NCBI GenBank assembly: GCA_008638375.1
Contig: CM018041.1
Location: 1,674,001-1,738,000 of the forward strand
Source: Nyssa sinensis
Taxonomy: Eukaryota; Streptophyta; Magnoliopsida; Cornales; Nyssaceae
Length of the DNA stretch: 64,000 nucleotides
Reading direction: 5' to 3'
In this document: positions 49,133-62,489 of the stretch, one piece after another
How positions within the stretch are numbered: position 1 is the first letter of the stretch
Layout of the letters: every line of letters starts with the position of its first letter
The notes under the pieces: generated by a model
The model's input: the letters and a program-made list of their open reading frames with translations, nothing else
Told to the model about the DNA's origin: nothing
Database searches by the model: none
Position numbers and translations under genes: made by a program

Positions 49133-52100
49133 ATGGGTTCCACAAGCGAGATCCAAACTAGTTCAGCGGAAGCTGCAGAAGAAGAAGCATGCTTATTCGC
49201 CATGCAACTAGCCAGTGCTTCAGTTCTTCCAATGGTCCTGAAATCAGCCATAGAGCTCGACCTTCTTGAGACCATGGCTAAATCTGGTCCAGGTGCCTAT
49301 ATTTCTCCTTCAGGAACTCGCTGCTCAGCTCCCAACAAAGAACCCAGAGGCAACTGTCATGCTGGACCGTATTCTCCGACTCCTCGCCAGCTACTCCGTT
49401 CTCGACTGTACACTTCGAAACCTCCCCGACTGGCCATGTCGAGAGGCTTTACGGTCTCGCGCCTGTATGTAAGTTCTTAACCAGGAACGCCGACGGTGTC
49501 TCCATGGCCCCTCTTTTGCTCATGAATCAAGACAAGGTCCTCATGGAAAGCTGGTATGCTCTCTTGTCTCCATCCATATTTCTATTTATTTTGGAGTTAC
49601 ATATATTATTAATTATGATTATGTAGAAATTAAAAAATTAGTCACTGTTAGTATTGAATTTAACATCTAATGCGTAGGTTATCAAAAAAAAAAAAAAAAA
49701 TCTAATGTGTAGGATTTATGTTTAGCATTTAACATTAGTTGATAATTAGAGTAATTAAATGATAAGAAATGGGACATCTATCATTTATGACAATTGATGA
49801 GATCCATCAATATAAAATAAATAAATAATCTTTATTTCTAATAAACTTAGAAACTTTGTAATTCGTTTATTTCATTTACTCTCGTTTACTGTAGTAAAGG
49901 TGACATGTAATTAACATTTTCTTAATTTGTAATATTACATATTTTTAATTTATATTCTTAATATAATATGACATTATATAATACTTTTGAATCATAATAT
50001 AATTTTTAAAAATAAAAAATAATACCACATATATTACTCCTAGAAATATTAGTAAGAGCATAAAAAAATTGTTAATAATGGACAAAAATAAGAGAATAAA
50101 TTTCCAAACTTGCAACGTGGGATCAACAAAAATTAAAGCATTTTAAAGAAAGAAGACAAAGATGGGATGGTCCCACTTCCGTATCATCTTGGGGTCTTCT
50201 TTTTGAAAAGGGCAATCACTTTCTTTTGGTCATTTCTGAACTACTAGAGCCACCACTTCACCTACCACTAGTCCTTGTTTGGTGTCAGTTTTAGCATTTG
50301 AGCCAAGAATAAAGTTAATTATTAATATATGCCTTTATTAATATTTTCAGTTTGAAAATAGGAACCAGTTGGCATAGCATATACCAGTAAATGTGAATTT
50401 TCTTTTGATAATTAGTAGTATTTTATGTTAGCTAATTAGCAGCTCAATCTTTTGAGTCTGTCCTATCTATTTTTCTATTAACTGTCTCTACTAGGATTAA
50501 TCCTTTTCAGCAGGTGGCAAAGTTTAATCCATAAAATAATTTGTGCGTAACTAAGAGCATTTGCAGTGGAACAAGTTATTTGTATAAGTTAGTGTCAGAT
50601 CTTAATTAATAAATAGAAAAAAAATATTTTAATGGACAACTTATTTTATATGTTAAACATGAGAGTCCCACATCACGTATTAAAGTCATTGTTTATTATG
50701 ACTAGCGTTTTGGCCCATCACGTGGCAGGTTTTAGTAAATCTTTGTTCAATAGTTCATTGGAGGTGCTCTGAAGAAAAAGTAACATGAACTATTAGCTAT
50801 ATTTGGATTACCCAGAAAGGGGCTTCTATGAAATTTGAATAGTTTCACATTACATTGAAATAATAGTACCAAGCAAGTAAAAAATTGGGCCTGAATGCCA
50901 AAAACTTGTATAAAAAAATTAGTCTTTTAACAAAATATCTATAATCATGAGAATTGAGTCAAACAATATTTCTTTATTTTAAGTTTTCTGTCTCTTGTTT
51001 TAAAGAAGTTATTTCATGAACTCGTCACTTGTTTGTAATAATAATTTATATGTGAGTTCCATTTCAACTTTAATAATGCCTCTCACTCTCCCATACAATG
51101 AAAGATGGGAGGCCGGCCAGCCATTCATTCACCCACTAGTAGCCCAAATAAATTCTTGTTTGACATGTTGTGGTTTCAATTGAAGGTACCATTTGAAAGA
51201 TGCAGTTCTTGATGGTGGAATTCCATTTAACAAGGCCTATGGAATGACTGCATTTGAGTACCATGGTACAGATCCAAGATTCAACAAGGTATTCAACCAG
51301 GGAATGTCCAATCACTCCACCATCACCATGAAGAAAATTCTTGAGACTTACAATGGGTTCGATGGCCTCGCCTCTGTCGTCGACGTTGGTGGTGGCACTG
51401 GTGCCACGCTTAACATGATCCTCTCCAAATACCCTGCCATCAAGGGCATTAACTTTGATTTGCCTCATGTTATCGAAGATGCACCATCATATCCCGGTAT
51501 CAACAATATTTTTTTTTTTATATATAAGTAATAACATGTTACAATTCATGTATTATAATAAATTAAAAAAGATTATGGACCTCATTTTTATAATTCTATT
51601 GCTATCTTATATATATATGCAGGTGTGGAACATGTTGGGGGAGACATGTTTGTTAGCGTACCAAAAGCAGATGCCATTTTCATGAAGGTGAGTCTGAATT
51701 ATCTGCAAACTTTACACTATTACCTATACAAAGTGTGTTCCTACAGTGTATATATTAAGACTTTTCAGAACATATGCTTTAAAATTTATATTATGAATGA
51801 AAACCGAATAATAGAAGTTTATCACATTATATTTATAGAGATAAGATATTACTAATTTGACTAGAAAATTACAAAATACCAAATAAATCTTGATAAAACT
51901 AGAAAAAATTAAAATTCTGATAAAATTAAAATTGAGACTTTTTTAAATTGTGCCCAAAATTGAAAAATAGATAGAAAGAATAGGAAGAGTTTGTCTCAAA
52001 CAACAACTGTGTCAGAATTTTTTATACAAAGTAATTACAAATTTATTATTTTCTAAAAATGACAAAATTGTGTGATTGAGGGATTAAATGTGTAAATTTA

Positions 52101-52584
52101 GCCAAAATAAACTTTCAATCATAGCAAAGCCACCTGTTTAGTCCGTTGGGCCGAGTCAAAATATAGGGTCTTGAATATGCTTATGTTAAGATGACCAAAC
52201 TCAAAACATTTTTAACTAGAGATTGTGGTAGCTCTTTTAATTAGGCTGTTGATCGACACTTATTTATTGTGTTCCTGCAGTGGATATGTCACGATTGGAG
52301 TGACGAAGCACTGCCTGAAATTTTTGAAGAATTGCTACGCAGCACTTCCAGACAATGGAAAAGTGATTGTTGCCGAATGCATTCTTCCAGTAGCCCCAGA
52401 TTCCAGTCTTGCCACTAAGAATGTCGTCCATATCGACGTTATCATGTTGGCTCATAATCCTGGTGGGAAAGAGAGGACAGAGAAGGAGTTCAAGGCCTTG
52501 GCAAATGGTGCTGGATTTGAAGGTTTCAGTGTAATGTGCTGTGCTTATAACACTTGGGTCATGGAATTTTTGAAGAAGGTTTAG
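49133..52584 (+). pseudogene. Caffeic acid O-methyltransferase (COMT) with three +1 frameshifts
   Basis: Exons 49133-49553, 51186-51496, 51623-51687 and 52281-52584 reproduce a full COMT of about 365 aa, the SAM-dependent enzyme that methylates caffeate/5-hydroxyconiferyl precursors in lignin synthesis. Seen are the N-terminal dimerisation region ([19 protein letters not shown]), the SAM-binding [12 protein letters not shown] in exon 2, the catalytic-His motif CHDWSDE in exon 4, and the end, [12 protein letters not shown]. Three single-base insertions break it: an extra G near 49313, an extra T at 49431, and an extra A near 52305. Family motifs resume cleanly after each, and splice sites are intact. 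This is either a very recent pseudogene or a gene with assembly indels. Introns 1 (1.6 kb) and 3 (0.6 kb) hold no gene. Confidence 0.85.
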
Positions 52585-54181
52585 AGTCGTTAGCTTGGGT
52601 ATCTCATATGTGAGTCTGTTTATTGCTTCTGGCTTTTGATAATGTGATTGCATCTCTTTCGCATTACATGTAACTTTTTTAAGTTTTTACTCATTGAAGG
52701 GAATAAGAAAGTGAATGATCTTTGCTTCTAGCAAATAGATTAGATTTTTTTTTTATATAGAAGTTGGATTATTTTCCTGTAATTTAAAATAAAAATTCAT
52801 CAAATTAGGTTATGAGATACCTGTTCTTTTTTCTTATTAATATAAAATCTTATTACGACAAGGGAGCCCTTGTCTATTTTTGAAAAACGGCGAGTCAGGT
52901 TGTAATATAACCAAATCTTATTACTTGCTCAAAATTCTTTGCATATGATTGTTTGGATAATTAAATTCGCCCTTTCGGGTTCCTTGACAATTATTGGAAC
53001 ATTTTTTGTATTTTTTAAAATTACGCTGACATCCTGTCTGTTATACTGACAATATACGAATTTTTTTCAGATAAAAAAAATTTGTCATTGACAATGTAAA
53101 TGTTTCAATCAAATTTTTTTATATGACTAAAATATCATTGTTTATTACACTAATCTTCTTTATATTTACAAGAGAGATTCCTTGAATATAACATAAAAGA
53201 TCAATATAATTATCTTGAATGATAAAATAATAAATTCACACTCTTCGTTAATATTCATCTCCCTATAATTTTGATAAAGGAGTTTAGAGGAATATCAAAA
53301 ATTACAAAAGAAAGTTATTGTAACTGTTAGAAAGTGTAATTATCCCTTGATTGAGATTTATAAAACTAACTTTAACCTTCTTTTTATAAAAGGATACTTT
53401 GAACTATCGTGACTGTTGTATTATAACCATCTGTGCATTTCATTTGTAGAGCGTACGTAAAAGACGCTGAAAGTCACGATGAAACCATTTGATAAACATG
53501 CAGTGTTGAATTACAACAATAAAATGAAATTTCCCTACAACAAATAATAGTGATATTCTTTTGAAACAATAAAAAAAGAACAAGCAAGCAATGCAAAACT
53601 AGAGTTTCAACATCGGAATAATATAAATTCAGATCACCTTTTTACTAACGGCCAGCTTGTCACTTACAATATATAATACTGTCACAGAAATACAATAAAG
53701 GCAGTTTTGACATTATTTAATGAAAATGATACATACATATATATATATAGAACACCAGGGCCTGTAAAAACAACAAGAGGAACATAATTATAGGAAATTG
53801 ATTGATGGAAGATTTTTGGATGGAACTAGTAGAGACCAGAGCCTGTAAAAACAACAAGAGGAACATAATTATAGGAAATTGATTGATAGAAGATTTTTGG
53901 ATGGAACTAGTAGAGTAACGTAGTAATGTGTTCTTGTAATAGTATTTTGTTATATGTGTTATGACTAATTTTTTTTAGTGAGACATAATACATATGACAG
54001 AATATTATTAAAAGAACATATTATCACGTGAGATACTGATCCACCAAAAAATATCTCATCAATGTTCTTGCCATACTTTTTTGAGGATACACAAGTTGAA
54101 ACTCTTAAACACAAGGCCAGGGCTGAAAGGTGCAAAGGATTTGGTGTACCCAGAAAAGCAAGAGGAGCACTTAGTGTCAAT
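52585..54181. other. Intergenic DNA between convergent COMT and DMR6-like genes
   Basis: AT-rich. Contains an 81-bp tandem duplication (listed separately). No gene seen. Confidence 0.5.
53754..53915. repeat. 81-bp tandem duplication
   Basis: 53754-53834 repeats as 53835-53915 with about three mismatches. Each copy contains CCTGTAAAAACAACAAGAGG. Confidence 0.9.
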
Positions 54182-56504
54182 TTAAGTCTTGAAAAGTTCC
54201 AAACAATGTTCTTGGTCCAGATTCCTACTCCAAAATTTCTTATAGTACTCTGCGTACGTAAAACTCCTGTAAATGGCCGGAGATTCATCACTTGTGAGTT
54301 CCTCTGAAGGCTTGATTATCACATCATCGCACGGACAGAAGAAAGAAGCCACCGACATCCTCGCTTTATCGGCATTCACAAGGGCTCGGTGCCATATACT
54401 TTTGTACTTCCCATTACTCAACGCCTAAACCACATTAGATATAGATATTATGAATGTATGAAATGCACGCAATGGTGCTGTCTTAAAGTTAGTTTTTCTC
54501 CGAGTGCAAGTCCAGTATACAAACTAAATAGCTAGTTCACAAGAATGAAAAAAAGTATACATTGGCCCGGGACTATTGGTGCCAGGCAATGAGCACATGA
54601 CACATGTACAAAATAATACTGACCCATCACTTTCTTTTCTTTTTGGATGCATGCGTCATATTTTTATTTGCCAGGAATATTTTTTCGGAATCAATGAATA
54701 ATTTCTAAACAGCATGACCTAATCTGTACATGTAGACACTAAGCGAAAACTTGTAAAAAATAAGTCTCAAATACAATAGGGTAATAGTAAAATAGCTGAA
54801 AACAAATCTCAAGTTTAATAACTATTAGGGCTTAATAAACCTCAAACAGCTAATTAAGGTTGGGCCATAAAACCCGTAAATGTCAGCCAATACGTCCATA
54901 ATAAAGTTTGTAATTATCGGACTTGTAACATTGACCGAGTAAGTGATTCTAATCAATTATGAATTGTCATAGATATAAAAGTTAATTTTTATCTTCAAAA
55001 AAATCTAACATGTTACACACATGGTAATTCATAATTGATCAGAAACATTGATTCTGGTACCATATAATAATTTTCTCCTGTAATTAGGCATCCGTCGTAA
55101 CCTTAAAGTTGTAACAAACCAAGCAACAACCAAAAAAAAAAACATATGAGACAAAGAAGTTCTGGAATTTTTAAAGGAACTTGAGAAAATTTTGGGGTTT
55201 TAAATCTTTTTTTATTATTTTAAAACTCTTCAAGTTTCAAAAAAGTACATTATATTTTAAAATAGAATTTTTTTTTTTGGGTTCAGATTCACATAATGCT
55301 ACTAAATCCAGCATGTTTCTAACACAGTTGACAAGTTCTTATAATTAATATTCAATAATTAAGTTAATAATTTTTAGTAATTAATAAGTTTTTAAGAAAC
55401 CTAACTTGATTCTATGAATTATAATTAAAAATTCTATTACCTAATACTTAATACTTTTTTTTAAAAAAAACTCTTTATAATATTAATTATTAGAGAGATA
55501 AAATAGTTATATATATGTACTTATATATATATTTTATTTATAACATGCCTTGATAATTAGATTAATTAATTCTACATAATTAAAGTTAAAAAGTATTGTA
55601 AATGAGAAAAATTATAACATCAGAAAACACAACTTCTTTATTTAAAATGAAAATTTGGAGTTTGTTATACAATAAGTTCAATATTATATGTGTTTTCTAT
55701 AAATAAAAAAATAAACTAAAGTGTCATGGAAAAGATGTATATAAGGTCTTATTTTTGTATTAAAAATTATTTATATATAAGAAACACTTATTAGATAATG
55801 GAAGTATGAGAAAACTTAATAATTAATAAATTTTTAATATCTCGTGTCTATTAATTATAAGAGAGTTGATTATATGCTTAAAAAAGGTGGTGATTTTTTT
55901 TTTGTTTTTATCATTAGTATTTACAAAATATGTTCCTTAATGGTATTAATTTAATATGTAAATTGTATAATATGAAGGTTAACATAATTCCTAATCTTTG
56001 TAATTTTTATTCTATGGCATCAAATTCTCCTCGTCCCATTATTATTCTTCAATAGTTTCAAGTGTCCTGCTTTCTTCAAATTATTATTTACACCACAAAT
56101 CCAAAGGTTTATTTTAATAATAGAGCAGAACTATCCGTTTCTTGTGCAAAAAGTAAGTAGATATGAAGTTACCTGCAATTGATCGCCGATGTTAATGACA
56201 AAGGCATTGGGGTGGGGTTTGACAGCTACCCATTTGTCATCCTTGAGAACTTGAAGGCCAGAAACATCTAGATCTTGAAGAAGGATTGTTAGGGCATTTG
56301 GGTCAGTATGTCCAGGTAATCCATAAGTTAGCTCTGGTTCTGGACATGGTGGATAAAAGTTGATAGCCATATGTTGTCCCTTGTTCACCCAACATCTTCT
56401 TTATATAGTCTTTATCCAACCCTAAGCTCTCTGATATGGCTTCTTGCAGTCTAAATCCAAGTTCTCGAACTTCTATACAGTATTTACTCCCAATATCCCT
56501 ATTA
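54182..56504 (-). pseudogene. DMR6-like 2-oxoglutarate oxygenase, 5'-truncated and frameshifted
   Basis: Two exons on the minus strand: 56504-56173 and 54424-54182. They give the C-terminal 60% of a 2-oxoglutarate/Fe(II) oxygenase. Seen are CIEVRELGFRLQEAISESLG, then INFYPPCPEPELTYGLPGHT with the Fe-binding His and Asp of HTD, VINIGDQLQ, the second Fe ligand in SIWHRALVN, the 2OG Arg in RMSVASF, and the family end, YYKKFWSRNLDQEHCLELF. This is the DMR6/DLO type, known as salicylate 5-/3-hydroxylases or flavone synthases that dampen immunity. One extra base (T at 56377, plus strand) shifts the frame just before the INFYPP segment. The one or two 5' exons were not found, even beyond the copia element. 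They may lie outside the window or be lost. The 1.75-kb intron carries a dispersed repeat. Confidence 0.8.
55535..55870. repeat. Dispersed repeat, copy B (empty site)
   Basis: Homologous to 24216-24249 plus 24773-25090 but without the MITE. The empty target is around 55553-55572. It lies in the intron of the DMR6-like gene. Confidence 0.65.
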
Positions 56505-57333
56505 CTGTTACAGAATTTGGCATTAGCATATAGACTATATATATATAGTTAAAATGAGATTAATATTAATAAAAGGTTTAAGGGAGTGGTTTGGGTTGTA
56601 TATGATGATATTTATTTTCTTTAGGGGTTGGGGTTGAAAACATGGTTTTAATGGTACAATACACTACAATTTAAATACCTCATTGCACACAATTCTCTAT
56701 TTTGAAGGGACTTTTCTAAAAATAAAAAATAAAAACCGAGTAAGACCATTTTCAATGAGTTTAAGAGGGGATAGATGCAAAATGGCATTTTCTTCAGTAT
56801 TAATTTTATATTTTGATGTTAATACGGTGTCAAAATGTTAGATTTTAACATTTTTACTCCAATAATAAATTTTGTAAAACAATGTGATTCGAATGTGAAA
56901 TAGTCTTTTGACGAGTTAAGTTATTCGAGCTCAACTCACGTTTGCCTTGGTTAGAAGGTAGTTCGAGATCGGCTTGTAAAATAAACAATCAAGCTTGAAC
57001 ACATCTTGAGGTTCATTAATATATTTAGTTCAATTCAAACTTGACTCCTTAATATAAAATTATAGTCTAATACTGTATAAAAAATCAAGTTACGTGAGCT
57101 TGCAAAATTAACAAGCCGAGCTTGAACATAATTTAAAACTTGTTTATTTTAGCAAACAAAGTTTAAACAATTCATTGTTCGACTCAGTTCAGCTCATTTA
57201 CAGTACTAAAGAAAATTTATTTTTGAACTGAGATAAAAAATGGGATAGTTAAACTATTTGTTTTGTCAAATATAACGGAACGAATGATTTTATTATAAAT
57301 TGACAAATCCAATGGTGGAGTCGCGCGTGGGGT
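56505..57333. other. DNA upstream of DMR6-like fragment
   Basis: No exon of the oxygenase could be found. 56930-57200 resembles 41080-41370 (dispersed repeat with AGCTTGAAC words, hAT-like). Confidence 0.45.
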
Positions 57334-57338
57334 GGGGG

Positions 57339-57561
57339 TGTTAAGATTTGTTGAGATTTGATTAATGTTATTTTTGGAGATAATCCTTACTACACATATT
57401 TAGGAATTTGTAATCCCTTCATTCAAGAGATTTAGTTGAGATTTTATTTTATTTCCTTACTGTTCAGATCATGATTTGATCTTGTATATGTGTATATATT
57501 GTAGACTTTTGATACAGAAATAATATAACAAAGCACAACTTTCTCAATTCTTATTTTGGCA
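57339..57561 (+). repeat. 5' LTR of copia element
   Basis: Starts TGTTAAGATTTG and ends TTTTGGCA. Carries a 10-bp duplication near its start that is absent from the right LTR. Confidence 0.9.
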
Positions 57562-57618
57562 TGGTATCATAGCAATGATCCTATTGCTTCTGTAAATTTC
57601 TGCATACTCTAACTAAAT

Positions 57619-60600
57619 ATGTCTACACCTATGATTGATCCAGTCGATCCTCTGTTTCTTCACCCTTGTGATCATCCCAGCATGATCCTTGTTGCAAAAG
57701 TCTTAGATGGAACAAATTATGCCATGTGAAAACGATCGATGCTGATCGGCCTTAGTGCCAAAAACAAATTGGGATTCATCAAAGGAACCATTATCACTCC
57801 AAATGAAAAGGATCCCAAATACTCTTTATGGCAGCGTTACAATGATATGGTACTCTCTTGGATCTTCAATTCTCTAAGTGATGACCTTACAAACAGTGTT
57901 CTCTATGCTAAAACTCCCTCAGAAATTCGAACAAATCTTTAAGAACGATTCTCTCAATGTGATTTTTCTCATCATTATCAAACTTAACGATCTATTGTTG
58001 AACTGAAACAAAATCAAGAATCCATTTTTTCTTACTATACAAAGATGAAAATGTTGTGGGATGAGCTAACCACTTGCAGCCCCTCAATCGCATGCACATG
58101 TGGAGGACAAAAAGATCTAAAAGAAAAGGAAGAAAGAATTCGGCTTGGTCAATTTCTTATGGGACTCAATGAGACATACTCTGCTGTACGAGAACAGATT
58201 ATGCTCATGCATCCTTTACCAACTGTCAAAAAGGCATATTCACTTTTGTGTGAAAAAGAAAAGCCGCGAGGCCTCACTAAAACAAAGAGCAGTGATCTTA
58301 TTAATGCCATGAGTATCAATACTTATGACAACTCCAAGGAGTCACAACCTGTGGCTTCAAGATAACAAAAACAATGGTCATCCTCTCATTCCAAGTCTCA
58401 AGGAAATTGAAAACCTCTTCATTGCTCTTATTGTGACGGTACTACTCACACAGTGGATCGATGTTACTTTTTCAATGGGTTCCCAGTTTGCCACAAACTT
58501 CATGGCAAAGAAGTTCAGCCACCCAATCGAAGTAGAAAAACCGCTGTTCACTAAGCCAGTGTAGAAATCAGTTTCAATCACCTCTCATCTCTCTTCTCAA
58601 GTAACCTTGCCCAATGGTGCTTTCTCTGCCATAATTGGCATAGGTTCCACCGAACTTTCAGACCACATGCATGTTAAAAACATATTCTGTGTTCCATCTT
58701 TCCATGTGAATTTACTGTCAGTTAGTCAACTCACAGCTACCTTAAATTGTTCTATTCACTTCTTTCCTATTTTTTGTGTATTGCGGGACCTAACTTCAAA
58801 GAAGATGATTGGTTTGGGGAAGCAACTTAATGGCTTGTACTACTTTGTGCCATCAATAAAATCTGCATCACCTACCAAACCGATCACTTGTCATGTGGAT
58901 TTCACTACAGAAATTCCATGGCACCAGCGGTTAGGACATCCCTCCAAGGCACCTTCACAGTTTTTGAGTCATGTTATTCCTTCATTTGTATTTAATTCTC
59001 AACATTCGTGTGAAACTTTCCATTTGGCTAAGCAAACAAGGCTACTTTTTCCTTCTAGTACTATTCAAACTTTACATTCTTTCGATCTTATTCACTGTGA
59101 TATTTAGGGACCCCTTCGTACTGCAACTCATACAGGGGCACATTATTTTTTAACTATTGTCGACGACTATACTAGATTCACATGGATATTCCTAACGAAA
59201 TTCAAATCCGAAACGCAAGGGTTACTAAAAACCTTCATCTCTTTTGTCAATACTCAGTTTAATTGCCAAGTTAAATGTCTTCGAAGTGATAATGGCTCAG
59301 AATTCATATCCGTGAAATCATATTTTTCCAATCTTGGCATATCATTTCAAAGCTCTTGTTCATCTACACCTCAACAAAACGGTGTAGTTGAACGAAAGCA
59401 TCAATCAACATCTCTTAAACGTTGGCAGGGCTTTAAGAATTGATGCTAATCTTCCATTGCAATTTTGGGGGGAGAGTTTGCTTACCGCTACCTACCTTAT
59501 CAATCGTCTTCTCACCCCTGTGTTGCAACACAAATCTCCCTATGAAATGTTGTATAACAAGCCACCCATTTACTTTAATTTGTGAGTTTTTGGATGTCTT
59601 TATTATGCAACAAATCTGCACCCCACTCACAAATTTGACTATCGCACCAAGAAATGCATCTTTGTTGGCTATCCCATTGGTCAAAAAGCTTACCGCTTAT
59701 ATGATCTCAAAACTCACCAATTTTTCTCAAGCCGAGATGTCATCTTTTATGAGGAAATTTTTCCTTTTCATACCACATAATACTCACCAGCTACAAAAAT
59801 TTCCCAACCTAAGATAACCGAATACTTCACTGAGTCACTTTCTCTTACAAATTCCCTTAATTCGCCATTACCCAAGACCACTTCTACAAAAAATTTCTCC
59901 TCTTGTGTCTCGTCCCCAGCACCTCCTCTTCGTTGAAGTGAGTGCATAAAAAAATCATCCATTCTTCTTCAAGATTTTCATTGTGGACAGGTAAGTACAA
60001 TGCCATCAAATGCAATCTCCAACCAGGAATCTTCAATCAAGTCAGGTACTTGGTACCCTTTAAGTAACTACATTTCATATGATTATTTATCTTCTAATCA
60101 TAAACACTTTGTCAATGCTATTTCAAGTGTTCTCGAACCAACCTTATATATACATGCAGGCTGTATTAGATCCGAAATGGCAAGAGGCCATGCAATGTGA
60201 ACTTGATGCACTTACTACTCAAAAGACATGGTCTTTGGTTCCTTTGCCTACTGGTCATCACCCCATTGGCAGCAAATGGGTATATCGTATCAAATACAAT
60301 TCTAATGGCACGATTGAACGTTACAAAGCACGGTTAGTTGCCAAAGGATTTTCTCAACAAGAAGGCTTGGATTACACTGAAACATTTGCACCTGTTGCCA
60401 AATTAACAACTGTTCGATGTCTTCTTACTGTTGTTGTAGCCAAACAATGGCCATTACATCAAATGGATGTGACCAATGCCTTCCTCTATGGTGATTTAGA
60501 GGAAAAAGTATATATGACTCCACCACCGGGTCTCTGTCGAGAGGGGGAGAAGCTTGTACGTCGATTGCATAAGTCCCTCTATGGACTTAAACAAGCCCCT

Positions 60601-61675
60601 CGAAATTGGTTTGCAAAATTCTCTCATGCTATCAAAAAGGCGGATTTTGTTCAATCACATTCAGATTATTCTTTATTTGTGAAGACTAAAGGTTCATCTA
60701 CAACTATGGTGCTCATCTATGTAGATGACATAGTGATAACAGGCAATGATGCAACTGTTATACAAAGTCTCAAAGATTTTTTGCATCAACAATTCCATAT
60801 CAAAGATCTTGGTTCTCTAAAATTTTTTCTTGGCTTGGAAGTTGCAAGGTCCAAAGCAGTCATTGTAATCTTTTAACGAAAATATATTTTAGAGATTATA
60901 GATGGTGTTAGTTACTTGGGTGCTCAACCTTCGAATTTCCTAATGGAAGTAAATATAAAGCTCACGGATGATCAAGGTGATTTGTTACATAATCCAGAAC
61001 GCTATAGGAGATTAGTTGGAAAATTAATCTATCTCACAATCACAAGACCAGACATCACATACTCAGTTAATATCCTAATTAAGCCAATTTATGCATGCAC
61101 CAAGAAAGCCTTATTGGGATGCTGCTCTTCGCATTATTAAGTACCTTAAAGGAAGTCCAGGTCTCAGCTTGTTATTTTCATCAAGCAATTTTTTCAACTT
61201 GAAGGCTTATTGTGATGCAAATTGGGCAAACTATCCTATGACTCGAAGATCAACTACAGGTTATTGTGTGTACATGAAAAATTCACTGATTTCATGGAAG
61301 GCCAAGAAGCAAAAAATAGTCTCAAGATCATTCTCGGAAGCTGAGTATAGGTCCATGGCAACAACAACTTGTGAATTAACTTAGCTCAGATTTTTGCTTA
61401 ATGACATGCAAATTTCCACAGGACCAGCAAAGTTATTATGTGATAATCAAGCGGCACTTCACATAGCAGCAAATCCAGTATATCATGATCGCACCAAGTA
61501 CATAGAACTCGATTGTCATGTTGTAAGAGAAAAGATATAAGAAGGTCAGATTGTTACAGAATTTGTTCCATCTCATTTGCAGTTGGCAGACATTTTTATA
61601 AAAGCTCTTGGAGGAAACGTGTTTAAGGACTTAAGAAGCAAGTTGAACATGTTGGATATACATGCTCCAACTTGA
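57619..61675 (+). pseudogene. Copia gag-pol polyprotein, broken by stops and frameshifts
   Basis: Order gag, (protease), integrase, RT, RNase H is the Ty1/copia order. Gag starts at ATG 57619 but hits TGA at 57727 (a Trp codon position) and TAA at 57940. Integrase begins near 59090 with TAG at 59105 and shows VDDYTRFTW and RSDNGSEF. RT from about 60150 to 60875 has KWVYRIKYNSNG, KARLVAKGFSQQEGLDY, KSLYGLKQAPRNW and catalytic YVDDIVITGND. RNase H has YCDANWA, RRSTTGYCVY, SEAEYRSMA and a further stop near 61382. It cannot make a working polyprotein and would need help from another copy. Confidence 0.88.
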
Positions 61676-61682
61676 GGGGGAG

Positions 61683-61896
61683 TGTTAAGATTTGATTAAC
61701 GTTATTTTTGGAGATAATCCTTACTACACATATTTAGGAATTTGTAATCCCTTCATTTAAGGGATTTAGTTGAGATTTTATTTTATTTTTTTACTGTTCA
61801 GATCATGATTTGATCTTGTATATAAGTATATATTGTAGACTTTTGATACAGAAATAATATAACAAAAGCACAACTTTCTCAATTCTTATTTTGGTA
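61683..61896 (+). repeat. 3' LTR of copia element
   Basis: Starts TGTTAAGATTTG after the polypurine tract. The terminal CA has become TA. Confidence 0.9.
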
Positions 61897-62238
61897 GGGG
61901 GTTGCTCCCAAACTCTTAAAATCTTAATTTTTTATTCCTATTTTCTATAATATAATTTTAAAAAAAATATTAAGAGTACCTCCCCTAAAACTTTTTCAAA
62001 ATGAAGAGCTGCCTGAACCTTGGAAGTTTCTTCCTATGCAATCATAGAGAACTGAGAATACCCAACCATTAAGTCCAAAAAAAAAAAATTGTTTTGTTTC
62101 ATTGCTTACCTTTAACTTTGTCTAAATCGCTACTTAATTGCTGCTAAAATCTAAGGTGGTTTCGACTTTTGACTTTTGTTTTCTTTCTTGTTAAATTAAT
62201 GCAAATAATTTCATTTCGAGTTGATCAAAGCTGCCAGA

Positions 62239-62489
62239 AGTGATCTTATACGGCTTATGAAAATGACTTTTTCATACAATCAACTAACAAAATTTAAGTA
62301 TTCAAAGAATGTGAGAACTCTATTTTCATACTTCATCATCAGTTTTTTTTAAAATACTCCTCATAAGTGATCTTATACGGCGTATGAAAATGACTTTTTC
62401 ATACAATCAACTAACAAAATTTAAGTATTCAAAGAATGTGAGAACTCTATTTTCATACTTCATCAGTTTTTTTTGAAATACTCCTCATA
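62239..62489. repeat. 127-bp tandem duplication
   Basis: AGTGATCTTATACGGC starts both copies, at 62239 and 62366. The copies are almost identical, with a small deletion in the second. Confidence 0.9.

Larger units (their letters stand above)
57339..61896 (+). mobile_element. Decayed Ty1/copia LTR retrotransposon
   Basis: 4.56 kb. The left LTR, 57339-57561 (223 bp, TG...CA), and the right LTR, 61683-61896 (214 bp, ending TA), differ by a 10-bp indel, a 1-bp indel and about eight substitutions. It is flanked by GGGGG on both sides (57334-57338 and 61897-61901). The primer site TGGTATCATAGC at 57562 matches initiator tRNA-Met apart from one base. The polypurine tract GAGGGGGAG lies at 61674-61682. 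Short LTRs and overall size resemble the Ale/Retrofit group; this assignment is inferred. Confidence 0.92.
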
